Source: VYFG01 sp022827325
Lineage (GTDB): Bacteria > Pseudomonadota > Gammaproteobacteria > Arenicellales > Poriferihabitantaceae
Direction of reading: 5' to 3'
Length of the DNA stretch: 25,738 bases
Assembly: GCA_022827325.1 (NCBI GenBank)
Contig: JAJDTE010000040.1
Span: 1-25,738, forward strand
Part shown: piece after piece, positions 1-6,614 of the stretch
Position numbering within the stretch: the stretch's first letter is position 1
How the letters are laid out: each line of letters begins with the position of its first letter
Notes under the pieces: generated by a model
Databases searched by the model: none
Seen by the model: only the letters and a program-made list of their open reading frames with translations
Told to the model about the DNA's origin: nothing
Translations under genes and position numbers: made by a program

Positions 1-110
1 GATACGGGATTCCGAGCTGGAAGTCGGCCTCGTGGAACTGGCCCTACGCCCTGGTGATGTTTTTGCTTGCGTCGGGATGGCTGCTGGTGCTGTCGCGTTT
101 TCTGACCTGA
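1..110 (+). CDS. C-terminal end of a membrane protein (partial)
   Basis: The third forward frame is open from the window edge to a TGA at 108-110 and gives about 35 residues. It has a Trp/Ser-rich loop followed by a hydrophobic stretch of about 17 residues (ALVMFLLASGWLLVLS) and a short basic tail ending RFLT. This looks like the last transmembrane helix of an integral membrane protein. The other two frames give no membrane-like or otherwise recognisable peptide. The family cannot be identified from so short a tail. The gene converges on the EF-hand gene downstream. Confidence 0.4.
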   Translation, partial: YGIPSWKSASWNWPYALVMFLLASGWLLVLSRFLT

Positions 111-129
111 CGGCCCGGGCGGGCGAAAT

Positions 130-194
130 CATCCGGCACGGATCGCGTGGTTGCAGGATTGCGTCCTGAAAACCCCGCGCGGCCGTGCCGGATG
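130..194. repeat. Nested 65-nt palindrome, possible bidirectional terminator or REP-like element
   Basis: A 12-bp perfect outer stem (130-141, CATCCGGCACGG, with 183-194) encloses three further stems: CGCG 144-147 with 176-179, GGTT 149-152 with 171-174, and CAGGA 154-158 with TCCTG 164-168. The apical loop is TTGCG and only small internal loops interrupt the stems, giving about 25 base pairs. It sits between the 3' ends of two convergent genes. No T-tract follows, so it is not a classic intrinsic terminator. A transcript-stabilising or REP-type extragenic palindrome is equally possible. Confidence 0.6.
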
Positions 195-209
195 GATACC
201 CGGAAAATC

Positions 210-240
210 CGGCAGGAATCCCGGGAGGGGGACCCTGCCG
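210..240. terminator. Inverted repeat beside the EF-hand gene stop
   Basis: A 7-bp inverted repeat (CGGCAGG 210-216, CCTGCCG 234-240) with a GC-rich 17-nt loop lies six bases beyond the EF-hand stop codon on the minus strand. Its position suits a terminator for that gene, but there is no U-tract, so the call is tentative. Confidence 0.3.
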
Positions 241-245
241 TGGTG

Positions 246-719
246 TCAATCGTCATCGTGATCGTGATGGCGGCGGTGCCACCGGTCGCTCATCGACAGG
301 GCACCGTCATCGTTGCGATCCAGCATCTCGACGATGCTCCCGAGCGGACGGTCGTACTCCGCGCGCGAGACGATGGCATCGCCATCCCTGTCGAGCAACT
401 GGAATACGCGCACGGTGAGCGGGCGCGTGGTCTCCTGCCACAGACCGGCGAACTCCTCGAGACCGAGGTTGCCGTCGCCGTTGGCGTCGTACTTCGCGTG
501 ACGGCCGTTCCGCACCTGGTCGATCTCCGCCTGGGTGAGCTTGCCGTCGCCGTCCGCGTCGACGGAATGGAACATTTCCGTCGCGATCAGCTTGAAGTGG
601 CCTTTTCCGTGATGGCCGCCGCCGTGACGATTGTATGCGTAACCCGCACCTGCAAGCAGGGACACGGCGATGCCGGAAACGATCAATACCTTGGTTCTGG
701 TTTTCATGGGTCTACTCAT
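246..719 (-). CDS. Exported four-EF-hand calcium-binding protein
   Basis: This 157-residue protein starts with a short basic segment and a hydrophobic helix (about residues 10-28), consistent with a signal peptide or membrane anchor. Four canonical 12-residue EF-hand loops follow: DADGDGKLTQAE (54-65), DANGDGNLGLEE (78-89), DRDGDAIVSRAE (110-121) and DRNDDGALSMSD (134-145, with Asp instead of Glu at position 12). A His/Gly-rich linker precedes them and the tail is HHDHDDD, so transition-metal binding is also conceivable. Met5 (position 707) is an alternative start and gives a more typical signal-peptide N-terminus (MKTRTKVL). The gene is divergent from the two-component system at 881-3048 and shares a 161-bp regulatory region with it. 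Inference: a periplasmic Ca2+ buffer or sensor controlled by that system. Confidence 0.85.
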   Translation of the reverse strand: MSRPMKTRTKVLIVSGIAVSLLAGAGYAYNRHGGGHHGKGHFKLIATEMFHSVDADGDGKLTQAEIDQVRNGRHAKYDANGDGNLGLEEFAGLWQETTRPLTVRVFQLLDRDGDAIVSRAEYDRPLGSIVEMLDRNDDGALSMSDRWHRRHHDHDDD

Positions 720-758
720 TCAGTGTCAGTGGATGTGGCGGGGTAATGTATGAGGAGA

Positions 759-839
759 TTGTCACAAAACCTTGTCACCGAAGACGCCGGTTTGTCCCGG
801 GCGGTACCCGGGGGGCGGTCTGATACATCCTGATACAAT
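759..839. promoter_or_regulatory. Divergent promoter region with direct repeats and an extended -10
   Basis: The region between the EF-hand gene and the response-regulator gene holds two direct-repeat pairs. TTGTCAC occurs at 759-765 and 772-778 (13-bp period). CTGATACA occurs at 820-827 and 830-837 (10-bp period, about one helical turn, as is usual for OmpR/PhoB-family sites). The second CTGATACA overlaps an extended -10 on the plus strand (TG-A-TACAAT, 831-839), with no obvious -35. Autoregulation by the neighbouring response regulator is inferred, not shown. Confidence 0.45.
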
Positions 840-880
840 TTTCCCTTGCATGTTGCGAGGGGACGCGTAAGCTGGCACCC

Positions 881-1600
881 ATGGACGCAACACCACATAT
901 TCTCGTGGTCGACGATCACCGCGAGATCCGCGAACCCCTGGCGCGGTACCTGGAACGCCACGAGGTGCGCGTGACCGCGGTCGAGAGCGCCCCCGCAGCC
1001 CGGCACGCGCTGCGCGCCGCGGCGGTGGACCTCGTCGTCCTCGACATCATGATGCCGGGCGAGGACGGCCTCGAGTTCTGCCGGCACCTGCGCGAGACAA
1101 CGCGCATTCCTGTCATCCTGCTGACCGCCATGGCCGAGGACACCGATCGGATCGTGGGCCTTGAGGTGGGGGCCGACGATTACGTCACCAAGCCGTTCAA
1201 TCCCCGGGAACTGCTGGCCCGGATCAAGGCGGTGATCCGGCGCGCGCAGAGCCTGCCGCCCGAACGGGAGCCGGTTTCCGCCGTCATGTGGCGGTTCGAC
1301 CGCTGGTCGCTCCACACCGACCGGCGCGAGCTGGTCGACGACGCGGGGGTGGTGACGCCGCTGTCCACGGGAGAGTTCCGGCTGCTGGTGGCGTTGCTGG
1401 AACGCCCGGGGATGGTGCTTTCCCGGGACCAGCTTCTCGATCTGACCCGGGGACGGCGCGCCGCGCCCTACGACCGCGCCGTCGACAACCAGGTCAGCCG
1501 CCTTCGCCGCAAGATCGAGCGTGACCCGGGCAACCCGGAACTGCTCACCACGGTGTGGGGAGGCGGATACCGGTTCACCGGCAAGGTGGAACGCGGGTGA
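881..1600 (+). CDS. OmpR/PhoB-family response regulator
   Basis: A 239-residue two-domain regulator. The receiver domain (about 5-118) shows the acidic pair Asp11/Asp12, the phosphoacceptor Asp55 (LVVLDIMMPGEDGLEF), Thr82, Tyr101 and Lys104 (YVTKPF). The C-terminal winged helix (about 135-235) has the typical FRLLVALLERPGMVLSRDQL segment and ends VSRLRRKIE...VWGGGYRF, which places it in the OmpR group of DNA-binding regulators. Its stop overlaps the GTG start of the kinase gene (GTGA), implying translational coupling. The most likely signal is the one read by that kinase, and the divergent EF-hand gene is an obvious candidate target. There is no strong ribosome-binding site, but the ATG directly precedes the expected receiver-domain N-terminus. 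Confidence 0.95.
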   Translation: MDATPHILVVDDHREIREPLARYLERHEVRVTAVESAPAARHALRAAAVDLVVLDIMMPGEDGLEFCRHLRETTRIPVILLTAMAEDTDRIVGLEVGADDYVTKPFNPRELLARIKAVIRRAQSLPPEREPVSAVMWRFDRWSLHTDRRELVDDAGVVTPLSTGEFRLLVALLERPGMVLSRDQLLDLTRGRRAAPYDRAVDNQVSRLRRKIERDPGNPELLTTVWGGGYRFTGKVERG

Positions 1601-3048
1601 GGCTGGCGCCGAAAAGCCTGGCGGGACGGCTCACGTTGCTGCTGCTGATCGCCCTGGCCATCGCCCAGGGCGTTGCCATGATCCTTTTCACCCGGGAACG
1701 CATCGAGGCGGTGCGCCATGCGCACCAGGACAATATCATCCTCCGCACGGCCACCGTGGCGCGACTCCTGCGGGATACGCCGCCGACGCTTCACGGGGCC
1801 GTCGTTGTCGCGGCCAGTACCGATTTCTCGCGGTATTCGCTGACGGACACACCCCTGGTCGGCCGCGACGGAGCCGGGGTGCGGGCCAACGCCATCGCCG
1901 CCAGGCTCTCCGTGGCGCTCGAGACGGACCGGGACCGGGTGATGGTGGCACCGATGTGGAGCCGGCATCGGCATCACGATGACTGGGATGAGGATGAGGA
2001 TGAGGATGAGGATGATGAGGATGAGGATGAGTGGGAAGACGGGAAACGGCACAAGAATGGCCGTCACGGCGGGGATCACGATCACGGCCCGCGGCACCGC
2101 CGGCTCCTGTGGTTCACCGCCTCCGCGGCGCTGGATGACGGGCGCTGGCTGAACGTCGAGGTCGGTCCGCCACCGGGGGCGCCGCCCTGGGGCTCGACGT
2201 TCGTGCTGTCGTTCATGCTGTCCGCGCTCGGCATCGCCGTCGTGGCGGTGCTGACGGGACGCCGAATCGCGAAGCCCATGCGCAGGCTGGCCGCCGCGGC
2301 CGGGAAGCTCGGCCGTGGCGAGACGGTGGAGGACCTGCCCGAAGCCGGTCCCCTGGAAACCCGGGACACGGTGCGCGCCTTCAACGTCATGCGCGAACGG
2401 CTCGACCGCTTCGTGCGCGACCGTACCGCGATGCTCGCTGCGGTTTCCCACGACCTCAGAACTCCGATCACCAGCCTGCGCCTGCATGCGGAGATGATCG
2501 AAAACGAGGAGACCCGGGCGAAGATCGTTGCCGCACTGGACGAGATGCAGCGGATGACGGAGGACACGCTCGCATTCATCCGCGAGGACATGCAGCGGGA
2601 AGGCACCCGCACGGTGGATCTTCATGCGCTGGTCGACAGCGTGGCCACGGACCTCGCGGATCTCGGGCATGAAATCGCGGTGGCGGACAGTGACCGGATC
2701 CTGGTGTCCTGCCGTACGGTGGCGCTTCGCCGCGCGCTCCGTAACCTGCTGGAGAACGCCTGCAGGTACGGGGACCGGGCGAAAGTCCGGATCGTGCCGG
2801 GCGACGCCCAGGTTCGCATCGACGTCGAGGACGAGGGGCCGGGCGTACCGGAAGCGGAACTTGAGCGGGTGTTCGAGCCTTTCGTACGGCTCGAGGCATC
2901 GAGGAGCCCGGAGACCGGGGGCACGGGGCTCGGCCTTGCCATTGCACGCAGCATCGTCCGGGGCCATGGCGGCGACATTCAGCTGGAGAATCGCCAGACG
3001 GGGGGATTGCGCGCGACTGTGACACTGCCCGCAGACGGACAGGGGTAG
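1597..3048 (+). CDS. EnvZ-type sensor histidine kinase with an acidic/His-rich periplasmic domain
   Basis: From a GTG start that overlaps the regulator stop, the protein has 483 residues. An in-frame ATG at 1555 lies inside the regulator gene and is less likely. Order of parts: transmembrane helix 1 (about 11-31); a periplasmic domain of about 165 residues; helix 2 (about 200-220); HAMP (about 221-272); HisKA with His285 in AAVSHDLRTP; and HATPase with the N box NLLENACRYG (about 383-392), DEGPGVP and GGTGLGLAIARS. Residues 122-168 of the sensor domain are dominated by Asp, Glu and His, including an uninterrupted acidic run at 131-145 encoded by GATGAG hexamers. Inference: the domain binds or responds to divalent cations, in keeping with the divergent EF-hand protein. 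Sensory ligands cannot be assigned by sequence alone. Confidence 0.93.
   Translation: MRLAPKSLAGRLTLLLLIALAIAQGVAMILFTRERIEAVRHAHQDNIILRTATVARLLRDTPPTLHGAVVVAASTDFSRYSLTDTPLVGRDGAGVRANAIAARLSVALETDRDRVMVAPMWSRHRHHDDWDEDEDEDEDDEDEDEWEDGKRHKNGRHGGDHDHGPRHRRLLWFTASAALDDGRWLNVEVGPPPGAPPWGSTFVLSFMLSALGIAVVAVLTGRRIAKPMRRLAAAAGKLGRGETVEDLPEAGPLETRDTVRAFNVMRERLDRFVRDRTAMLAAVSHDLRTPITSLRLHAEMIENEETRAKIVAALDEMQRMTEDTLAFIREDMQREGTRTVDLHALVDSVATDLADLGHEIAVADSDRILVSCRTVALRRALRNLLENACRYGDRAKVRIVPGDAQVRIDVEDEGPGVPEAELERVFEPFVRLEASRSPETGGTGLGLAIARSIVRGHGGDIQLENRQTGGLRATVTLPADGQG
1987..2031 (+). repeat. GATGAG hexanucleotide repeat in the kinase gene
   Basis: Four GATGAG units, one extra GAT and three more GATGAG units lie in frame and encode alternating Asp-Glu. 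Copy-number change would lengthen or shorten the acidic run without shifting the frame, so the loop may vary between strains. Confidence 0.9.
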
Positions 3049-3062
3049 TAGTCCCGGACCTG

Positions 3063-3075
3063 CCCGGCCCCCGGG
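3063..3075. terminator. Short GC hairpin between convergent genes
   Basis: CCCGG (3063-3067) and CCGGG (3071-3075) form a 5-bp stem in the 31-bp gap between the kinase stop and the P450 stop. It could terminate either gene, but it is small and has no T-tract. Confidence 0.25.
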
Positions 3076-3079
3076 TGGA

Positions 3080-4531
3080 TCAGGCGTCTGCCCTTCTTTT
3101 CAGGATCACGGACAGGTTGACCGGGCACATCGTGAAGGCCATGCGCTCCCCGACTTGGTCCGGGGCCACTGCCGCCTCCAGGTCGAAATTGCGGCACAGC
3201 ATCGCCAGGATCATGCGGATTTCGAGCAGCGCCAGGCTCCGCCCGGGGCAAATGCGTGGGCCGGCCCCGAAGGGAATGAAGGCCTGGCGCTCATGGGGCC
3301 GGTGTCTTTCCCCGGGCGGCACGAGCCAGCGGTCGGGATCGAAATCACTGCCGTCGCCGAAGTTCTCGTTGCGGGTCGCCATGCGGCGGGCGAGGATGGT
3401 GACCGGCGTCCCTTTCGGTACCCGGCAGCCGAGTATGTCCATCTCCGTGACCGTCTCGAGAATCTGGAGCGGTGCGACGGGTTTCAGGCGCATCACCTCG
3501 TTGCAGAACGCATCGACAAAGGGGAGCCTGCCCGCCTGTTCCGGGTCCTCGATGATCCGGCCGGGCGCGACAAGGGCATCGACCTCATCCCTGGCCCGGC
3601 GGAAATGCTCCGGGTCCCCGGTCAGATAGTGCACGGCCCAGGCGATGCTGTTTGCCGTCGTGTCCTCGCCCGCAAGAAGCAGCGTGCCCGCATTGGCGAA
3701 CACCTCCTCGTCCGAGAACCCGGACCCCTCCTCGGCGAGCGCGGCCAGGATGGATTCGAGGAAATTCGTCGGTGCCTGCATCCGGCCCGGTTCCGCCGCC
3801 ATCCGCTCCCGGGTAGCCTGGACCATGTCGCCAACCTCCTGCTCCAGCGCAATCAGTGCGCGATCCATTGCACGGTCCGACGGCAGGCGAAAGATGCGCC
3901 AGTAGGGGAAGATGGAATTGACCCTCCGGTTGAGCACGGGAAAGACCTTGTCCAGGTGCCGCTGGATCACCGGACCCTCGGTTTCCAGGGTATTTGCATC
4001 GATGCCGAAGGCAACCTGCATGGTGACGTCGACGGTGAAGCGCATCAGGTCGCGGCACAGGTCCACGGGCTCCTGCCTGTCCGCGGCCGATTCCCAGCGC
4101 CGCTTGAGCCGCCCGACCATCACCTGCATCTGCGGGAAAAGGGTTTTCAGCCTGGTGCGGCCAAGGGCACCCGCGACGATACGGCGCTGGCGCCGCCAGT
4201 CCCCTCCCTCCGCCGCGAATACCCCCTTCAGGCGCATGTCGGAGGCCGTCAATTCAATCATGGAAGGGCGCCGGAATCCGTCGGGACGGTCGATCAGCAT
4301 GCGCTGGACGGCCTCGCGATCCGAGACCACCAGACCCCGGATCGGTCCGTAGCGGACAACGAACATGTCCCCGTACCGTTCCGCCCACGCCTCCAGTTGC
4401 AGATGCAGACGGTCAAAGCGGACCTGGTGCAGGTTGCCGACCAGCGGGAGCCCCCGGGGACACGGAAGGTCCCGAAGCGTCTTTTCCGTCAACAGGCCGG
4501 AGTCCAGGCGTTCGCCTCCCTGCATGCTCAT
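3080..4531 (-). CDS. Cytochrome P450 monooxygenase
   Basis: This 483-residue haem monooxygenase carries all P450 hallmarks. The I-helix motif is AGEDTT (287-292, with the acid/Thr pair for oxygen activation), the K-helix ExxR is at 345-348 (EVMR), and the haem-binding loop is FIPFGAGPRICPG with Cys428 as axial ligand. There is no N-terminal membrane anchor, so it is probably cytosolic, although the PCPRGLPLVGNLHQV start resembles the proline-rich hinge of microsomal-type P450s. No ferredoxin or reductase gene is adjacent, so electrons must come from elsewhere. It diverges from the GntR-led amine-catabolic operon across a 480-bp spacer and may hydroxylate a substrate or product of that pathway. 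A role on sterols is an alternative, given the Erg6-like gene 10 kb away. The substrate is unknown. Met3 is an alternative start. Confidence 0.95.
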   Translation of the reverse strand: MSMQGGERLDSGLLTEKTLRDLPCPRGLPLVGNLHQVRFDRLHLQLEAWAERYGDMFVVRYGPIRGLVVSDREAVQRMLIDRPDGFRRPSMIELTASDMRLKGVFAAEGGDWRRQRRIVAGALGRTRLKTLFPQMQVMVGRLKRRWESAADRQEPVDLCRDLMRFTVDVTMQVAFGIDANTLETEGPVIQRHLDKVFPVLNRRVNSIFPYWRIFRLPSDRAMDRALIALEQEVGDMVQATRERMAAEPGRMQAPTNFLESILAALAEEGSGFSDEEVFANAGTLLLAGEDTTANSIAWAVHYLTGDPEHFRRARDEVDALVAPGRIIEDPEQAGRLPFVDAFCNEVMRLKPVAPLQILETVTEMDILGCRVPKGTPVTILARRMATRNENFGDGSDFDPDRWLVPPGERHRPHERQAFIPFGAGPRICPGRSLALLEIRMILAMLCRNFDLEAAVAPDQVGERMAFTMCPVNLSVILKRRADA

Positions 4532-5011
4532 TTCAATCGGGACAGTTCGGAAAAATCATGCTGGGATGGGCCGGCATACCGGGATCTTCGCGGTCCGGCG
4601 CCAGGGAGTCGCCCCTGACGTACTGGCGCGACGGGAAGTGAGGCGGGGCCGATATGGCCACGTCTGTCCGATTTGTTCTCATGCAAAAAGAATAGCATAC
4701 GGACATCCGGAAATCGTGCCGGCCGGGATGGAGATGAGAAGGAGGACGGAGGACGGGTTCGTGAACCGGTGCCGTGTTGTTCAGTTCTTTCCGCTGCCAC
4801 GAACCGGGCGATTGGAGTTGACAAATTATACAAGAAGTATACATTATGTCTCCTAATCGGACGCCGCAACGCGGCCCGCAGGGCGGCATCGACTGAATGC
4901 GCCCCTTGTCGACCAAAGGCATTGTCGCCCAGCGGCTGGACCATTACGGGGCATGGCCGGGCCGGGCCTTGCGCGGATGAAAATACTGCAATGAACATGC
5001 GGAGGCGAAAA
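4532..5011. other. 480-bp divergent regulatory spacer
   Basis: No convincing gene lies between the P450 start and the GntR start. Open frames here are short or are upstream extensions of the GntR frame without recognisable content. The notable element is the promoter/operator at 4818-4846; the rest shows no clear signal. Confidence 0.6.
4818..4846 (+). promoter_or_regulatory. Sigma-70-like promoter with an embedded palindromic operator
   Basis: A perfect -35 (TTGACA, 4818-4823) is followed at about 17-18 bp by a weak -10 (ACATTA/CATTAT, 4841-4847) in an AT-rich patch. The spacer contains a perfect inverted repeat TATAC-AAGAA-GTATA (4827-4841) whose right half forms GTATAC. Operators of the GntR/FadR group are typically short GT...AC palindromes. 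Repressor binding here would block the promoter. Inference: this is the operator of the regulator encoded at 5012, possibly also affecting the divergent P450 gene. Confidence 0.55.
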
Positions 5012-5716
5012 ATGCCCAGAGTATCGAACGACCACTGCTTCCGGGACCTGAAGCGAAGAATTCTCGCCCTCGAACTCGGGCCGGGAACACACCTCGACGA
5101 GGTATCCCTTTCCGACGCCTATGGCATCTCCCGCACGCCCCTTCGGGAGGTGCTGCAACGGCTCTCGGGGGAAGGTTATGTCCAGCTCCAGGCCAACCGC
5201 GGAGCCAAGGTCGCCTCGATGGACATTGCCACCATGCGGACCTTCTTCCAGACGGCGCCCATGGTCTACGCCAACATCGCGCGGCTCGCGGCGGAGAACC
5301 GGAAGTCCGGGCAGATCCGGGAGCTGAAGGCCACGCAAAAGGATTTCATACGGGCCATCCGCAGCACGGATCCCACGGCCGCGGTGCTGTGCAACCACCG
5401 GTTCCACGAGATCGTCGGCCAGATGGCACACAATCCCTACCTGATGGCTTGCCTCGACCGCCTGCTGATCGATCACACCCGGCTGGGCCAGACCTTCTAC
5501 CGTCCCGCCGCACCTGCCGAGAAGGTCCTGATCCTGAAAGCCGCCGAGCAGCACGATGCCATGATCCTGGCCATCGAGGCACAGGAGGCAGGCCTCGCCA
5601 TCGACCTCACGCTGCAGCACTGGGACCTGTCACGAGACCGCATCGAGCGTTTCGTGCGGCCGGACCCGCTCCCGGTAGACGTGGTTTCCCTGAAGGACCG
5701 GCGCCATGCGATTTGA
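5012..5716 (+). CDS. GntR-family (FadR/FCD) transcriptional regulator
   Basis: The ATG at 5012 is preceded by GGAGG with a 6-base spacer, giving 234 residues. The frame is open far upstream, but the extension is not protein-like. The winged helix-turn-helix (about 10-70) contains the GntR signature LSDAYGISRTPLREVLQRLSGEGYV, and the C-terminal all-helical FCD domain covers about 75-215. Likely metal/ligand residues are Asn128/His132 (NHRFHEIV), His181 (EQHDAM) and His203 (QHWDLSRDRI), where Asn128 replaces the more usual Asp. Such regulators bind small organic acids. The gene overlaps the lyase gene by 11 bases and heads the operon, so it most likely controls it in response to a pathway intermediate. 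Confidence 0.92.
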   Translation: MPRVSNDHCFRDLKRRILALELGPGTHLDEVSLSDAYGISRTPLREVLQRLSGEGYVQLQANRGAKVASMDIATMRTFFQTAPMVYANIARLAAENRKSGQIRELKATQKDFIRAIRSTDPTAAVLCNHRFHEIVGQMAHNPYLMACLDRLLIDHTRLGQTFYRPAAPAEKVLILKAAEQHDAMILAIEAQEAGLAIDLTLQHWDLSRDRIERFVRPDPLPVDVVSLKDRRHAI

Positions 5717-6614
5717 CGGCATCTACACGCCCCTGGTCACCCCGTACCGCGACGATTTCACCCTGAACGGAGCGGCGCTCGCCGAGACCGTCGAGTTCCT
5801 GGTCGGCGCGGGAGTCCACGGCATCATCGTCGCGGGCACAACGGGCGAGTACTACGCCCAGGGTCCCGAGGAGCGGATCGAACTGATGGGGCGCGTCAGG
5901 ACCCTGGTGGGAGACCGCCTGCCACTGATCGTCGGCACGGGCGCGATGCGCACCGAGGACAGCATTCTCTATGCCGAGGCGGCGAAAAAAGCCGGGGCGG
6001 ACGCGCTCCTTGTGGCTACGCCGCCCTATGCCTGCCCCACAGGCCGCGAGATCGCGCTCCACGCACTGGCGATCGACCGGGCGGCAAACCTGCCGGTCAT
6101 CCTCTACAACTATCCTGGCCGCATGAGCGTGAACATGGACGAGGAATGCCTCGACCGGCTCGGCCGTTCGCCCAATTTCCGTGCAATCAAGGAAAGCTCG
6201 GGAGATCCGAACCGACTGCACATGCTGGCACGCGACTACCCACACATCGCGCTGTCCTGCGGGATGGATGACCAGGCGCTCGAATTCTTCGCCTGGGGCG
6301 CGCGCAGCTGGGTCTGCGCCGGCTCCAACTTCGCCCCCGAGGCACACATCGCGCTGCATCGCGCCTGCGTCCGGGAGGGCGATTTCACCAAGGGCCGGGC
6401 CATCATGTCGGCCATGCTGCCGCTGATGCGCGTACTCGAGCAGGGAGGAAAGTTTGTCCAGTGCATCAAGCATGGACTGACGATGCGCGGGATCGATGCC
6501 GGCCCGCCCCGCCGCCCGCTCCAACCGCTCAACAAGGACGACAAGCGCGAACTGGAGGAGGTCATCCGCACCATGAACAAGACGATAGAAGCCATTGAGA
6601 GGGGCTCGAGATGA
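5706..6614 (+). CDS. Dihydrodipicolinate synthase-family aldolase/lyase
   Basis: A 302-residue TIM-barrel protein of the DapA/NAL superfamily. Visible family residues are the GTTGE loop (44-48), Tyr134 in YNYPGR with Arg139, and the Schiff-base Lys162 in AIKESSGD. These match the positions known in E. coli DapA (about Tyr133, Arg138, Lys161). Its place in a catabolic operon with an amine oxidase and an aldehyde dehydrogenase argues against lysine biosynthesis. Members of this superfamily act as keto-acid aldolases, dehydratases or deaminases, for example the pyrroline-4-hydroxy-2-carboxylate deaminase of hydroxyproline catabolism. The exact reaction is not decided by the sequence. It overlaps the regulator by 11 bases and the next gene by ATGA. 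Confidence 0.9.
   Translation: MRFDGIYTPLVTPYRDDFTLNGAALAETVEFLVGAGVHGIIVAGTTGEYYAQGPEERIELMGRVRTLVGDRLPLIVGTGAMRTEDSILYAEAAKKAGADALLVATPPYACPTGREIALHALAIDRAANLPVILYNYPGRMSVNMDEECLDRLGRSPNFRAIKESSGDPNRLHMLARDYPHIALSCGMDDQALEFFAWGARSWVCAGSNFAPEAHIALHRACVREGDFTKGRAIMSAMLPLMRVLEQGGKFVQCIKHGLTMRGIDAGPPRRPLQPLNKDDKRELEEVIRTMNKTIEAIERGSR

Noticed and set aside
147..746. 199-codon plus-strand frame over the EF-hand gene
   Set aside because: It is the antisense shadow of the EF-hand gene; the minus-strand product has four canonical EF-hand loops and the plus-strand product has no family features.
1468..2967. 499-codon minus-strand frame over the kinase
   Set aside because: Antisense of an obvious histidine kinase. 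The ILILI-type repeat in it is only the reverse reading of the GATGAG repeat.
3155..4618. 487-codon plus-strand frame over the P450
   Set aside because: High-GC shadow; the minus-strand protein has the haem-binding, ExxR and I-helix motifs.
4673..5011. N-terminal extension of the GntR regulator
   Set aside because: The upstream frame crosses the promoter and operator, has no domain content, and the ATG at 5012 has a good GGAGG ribosome-binding site.
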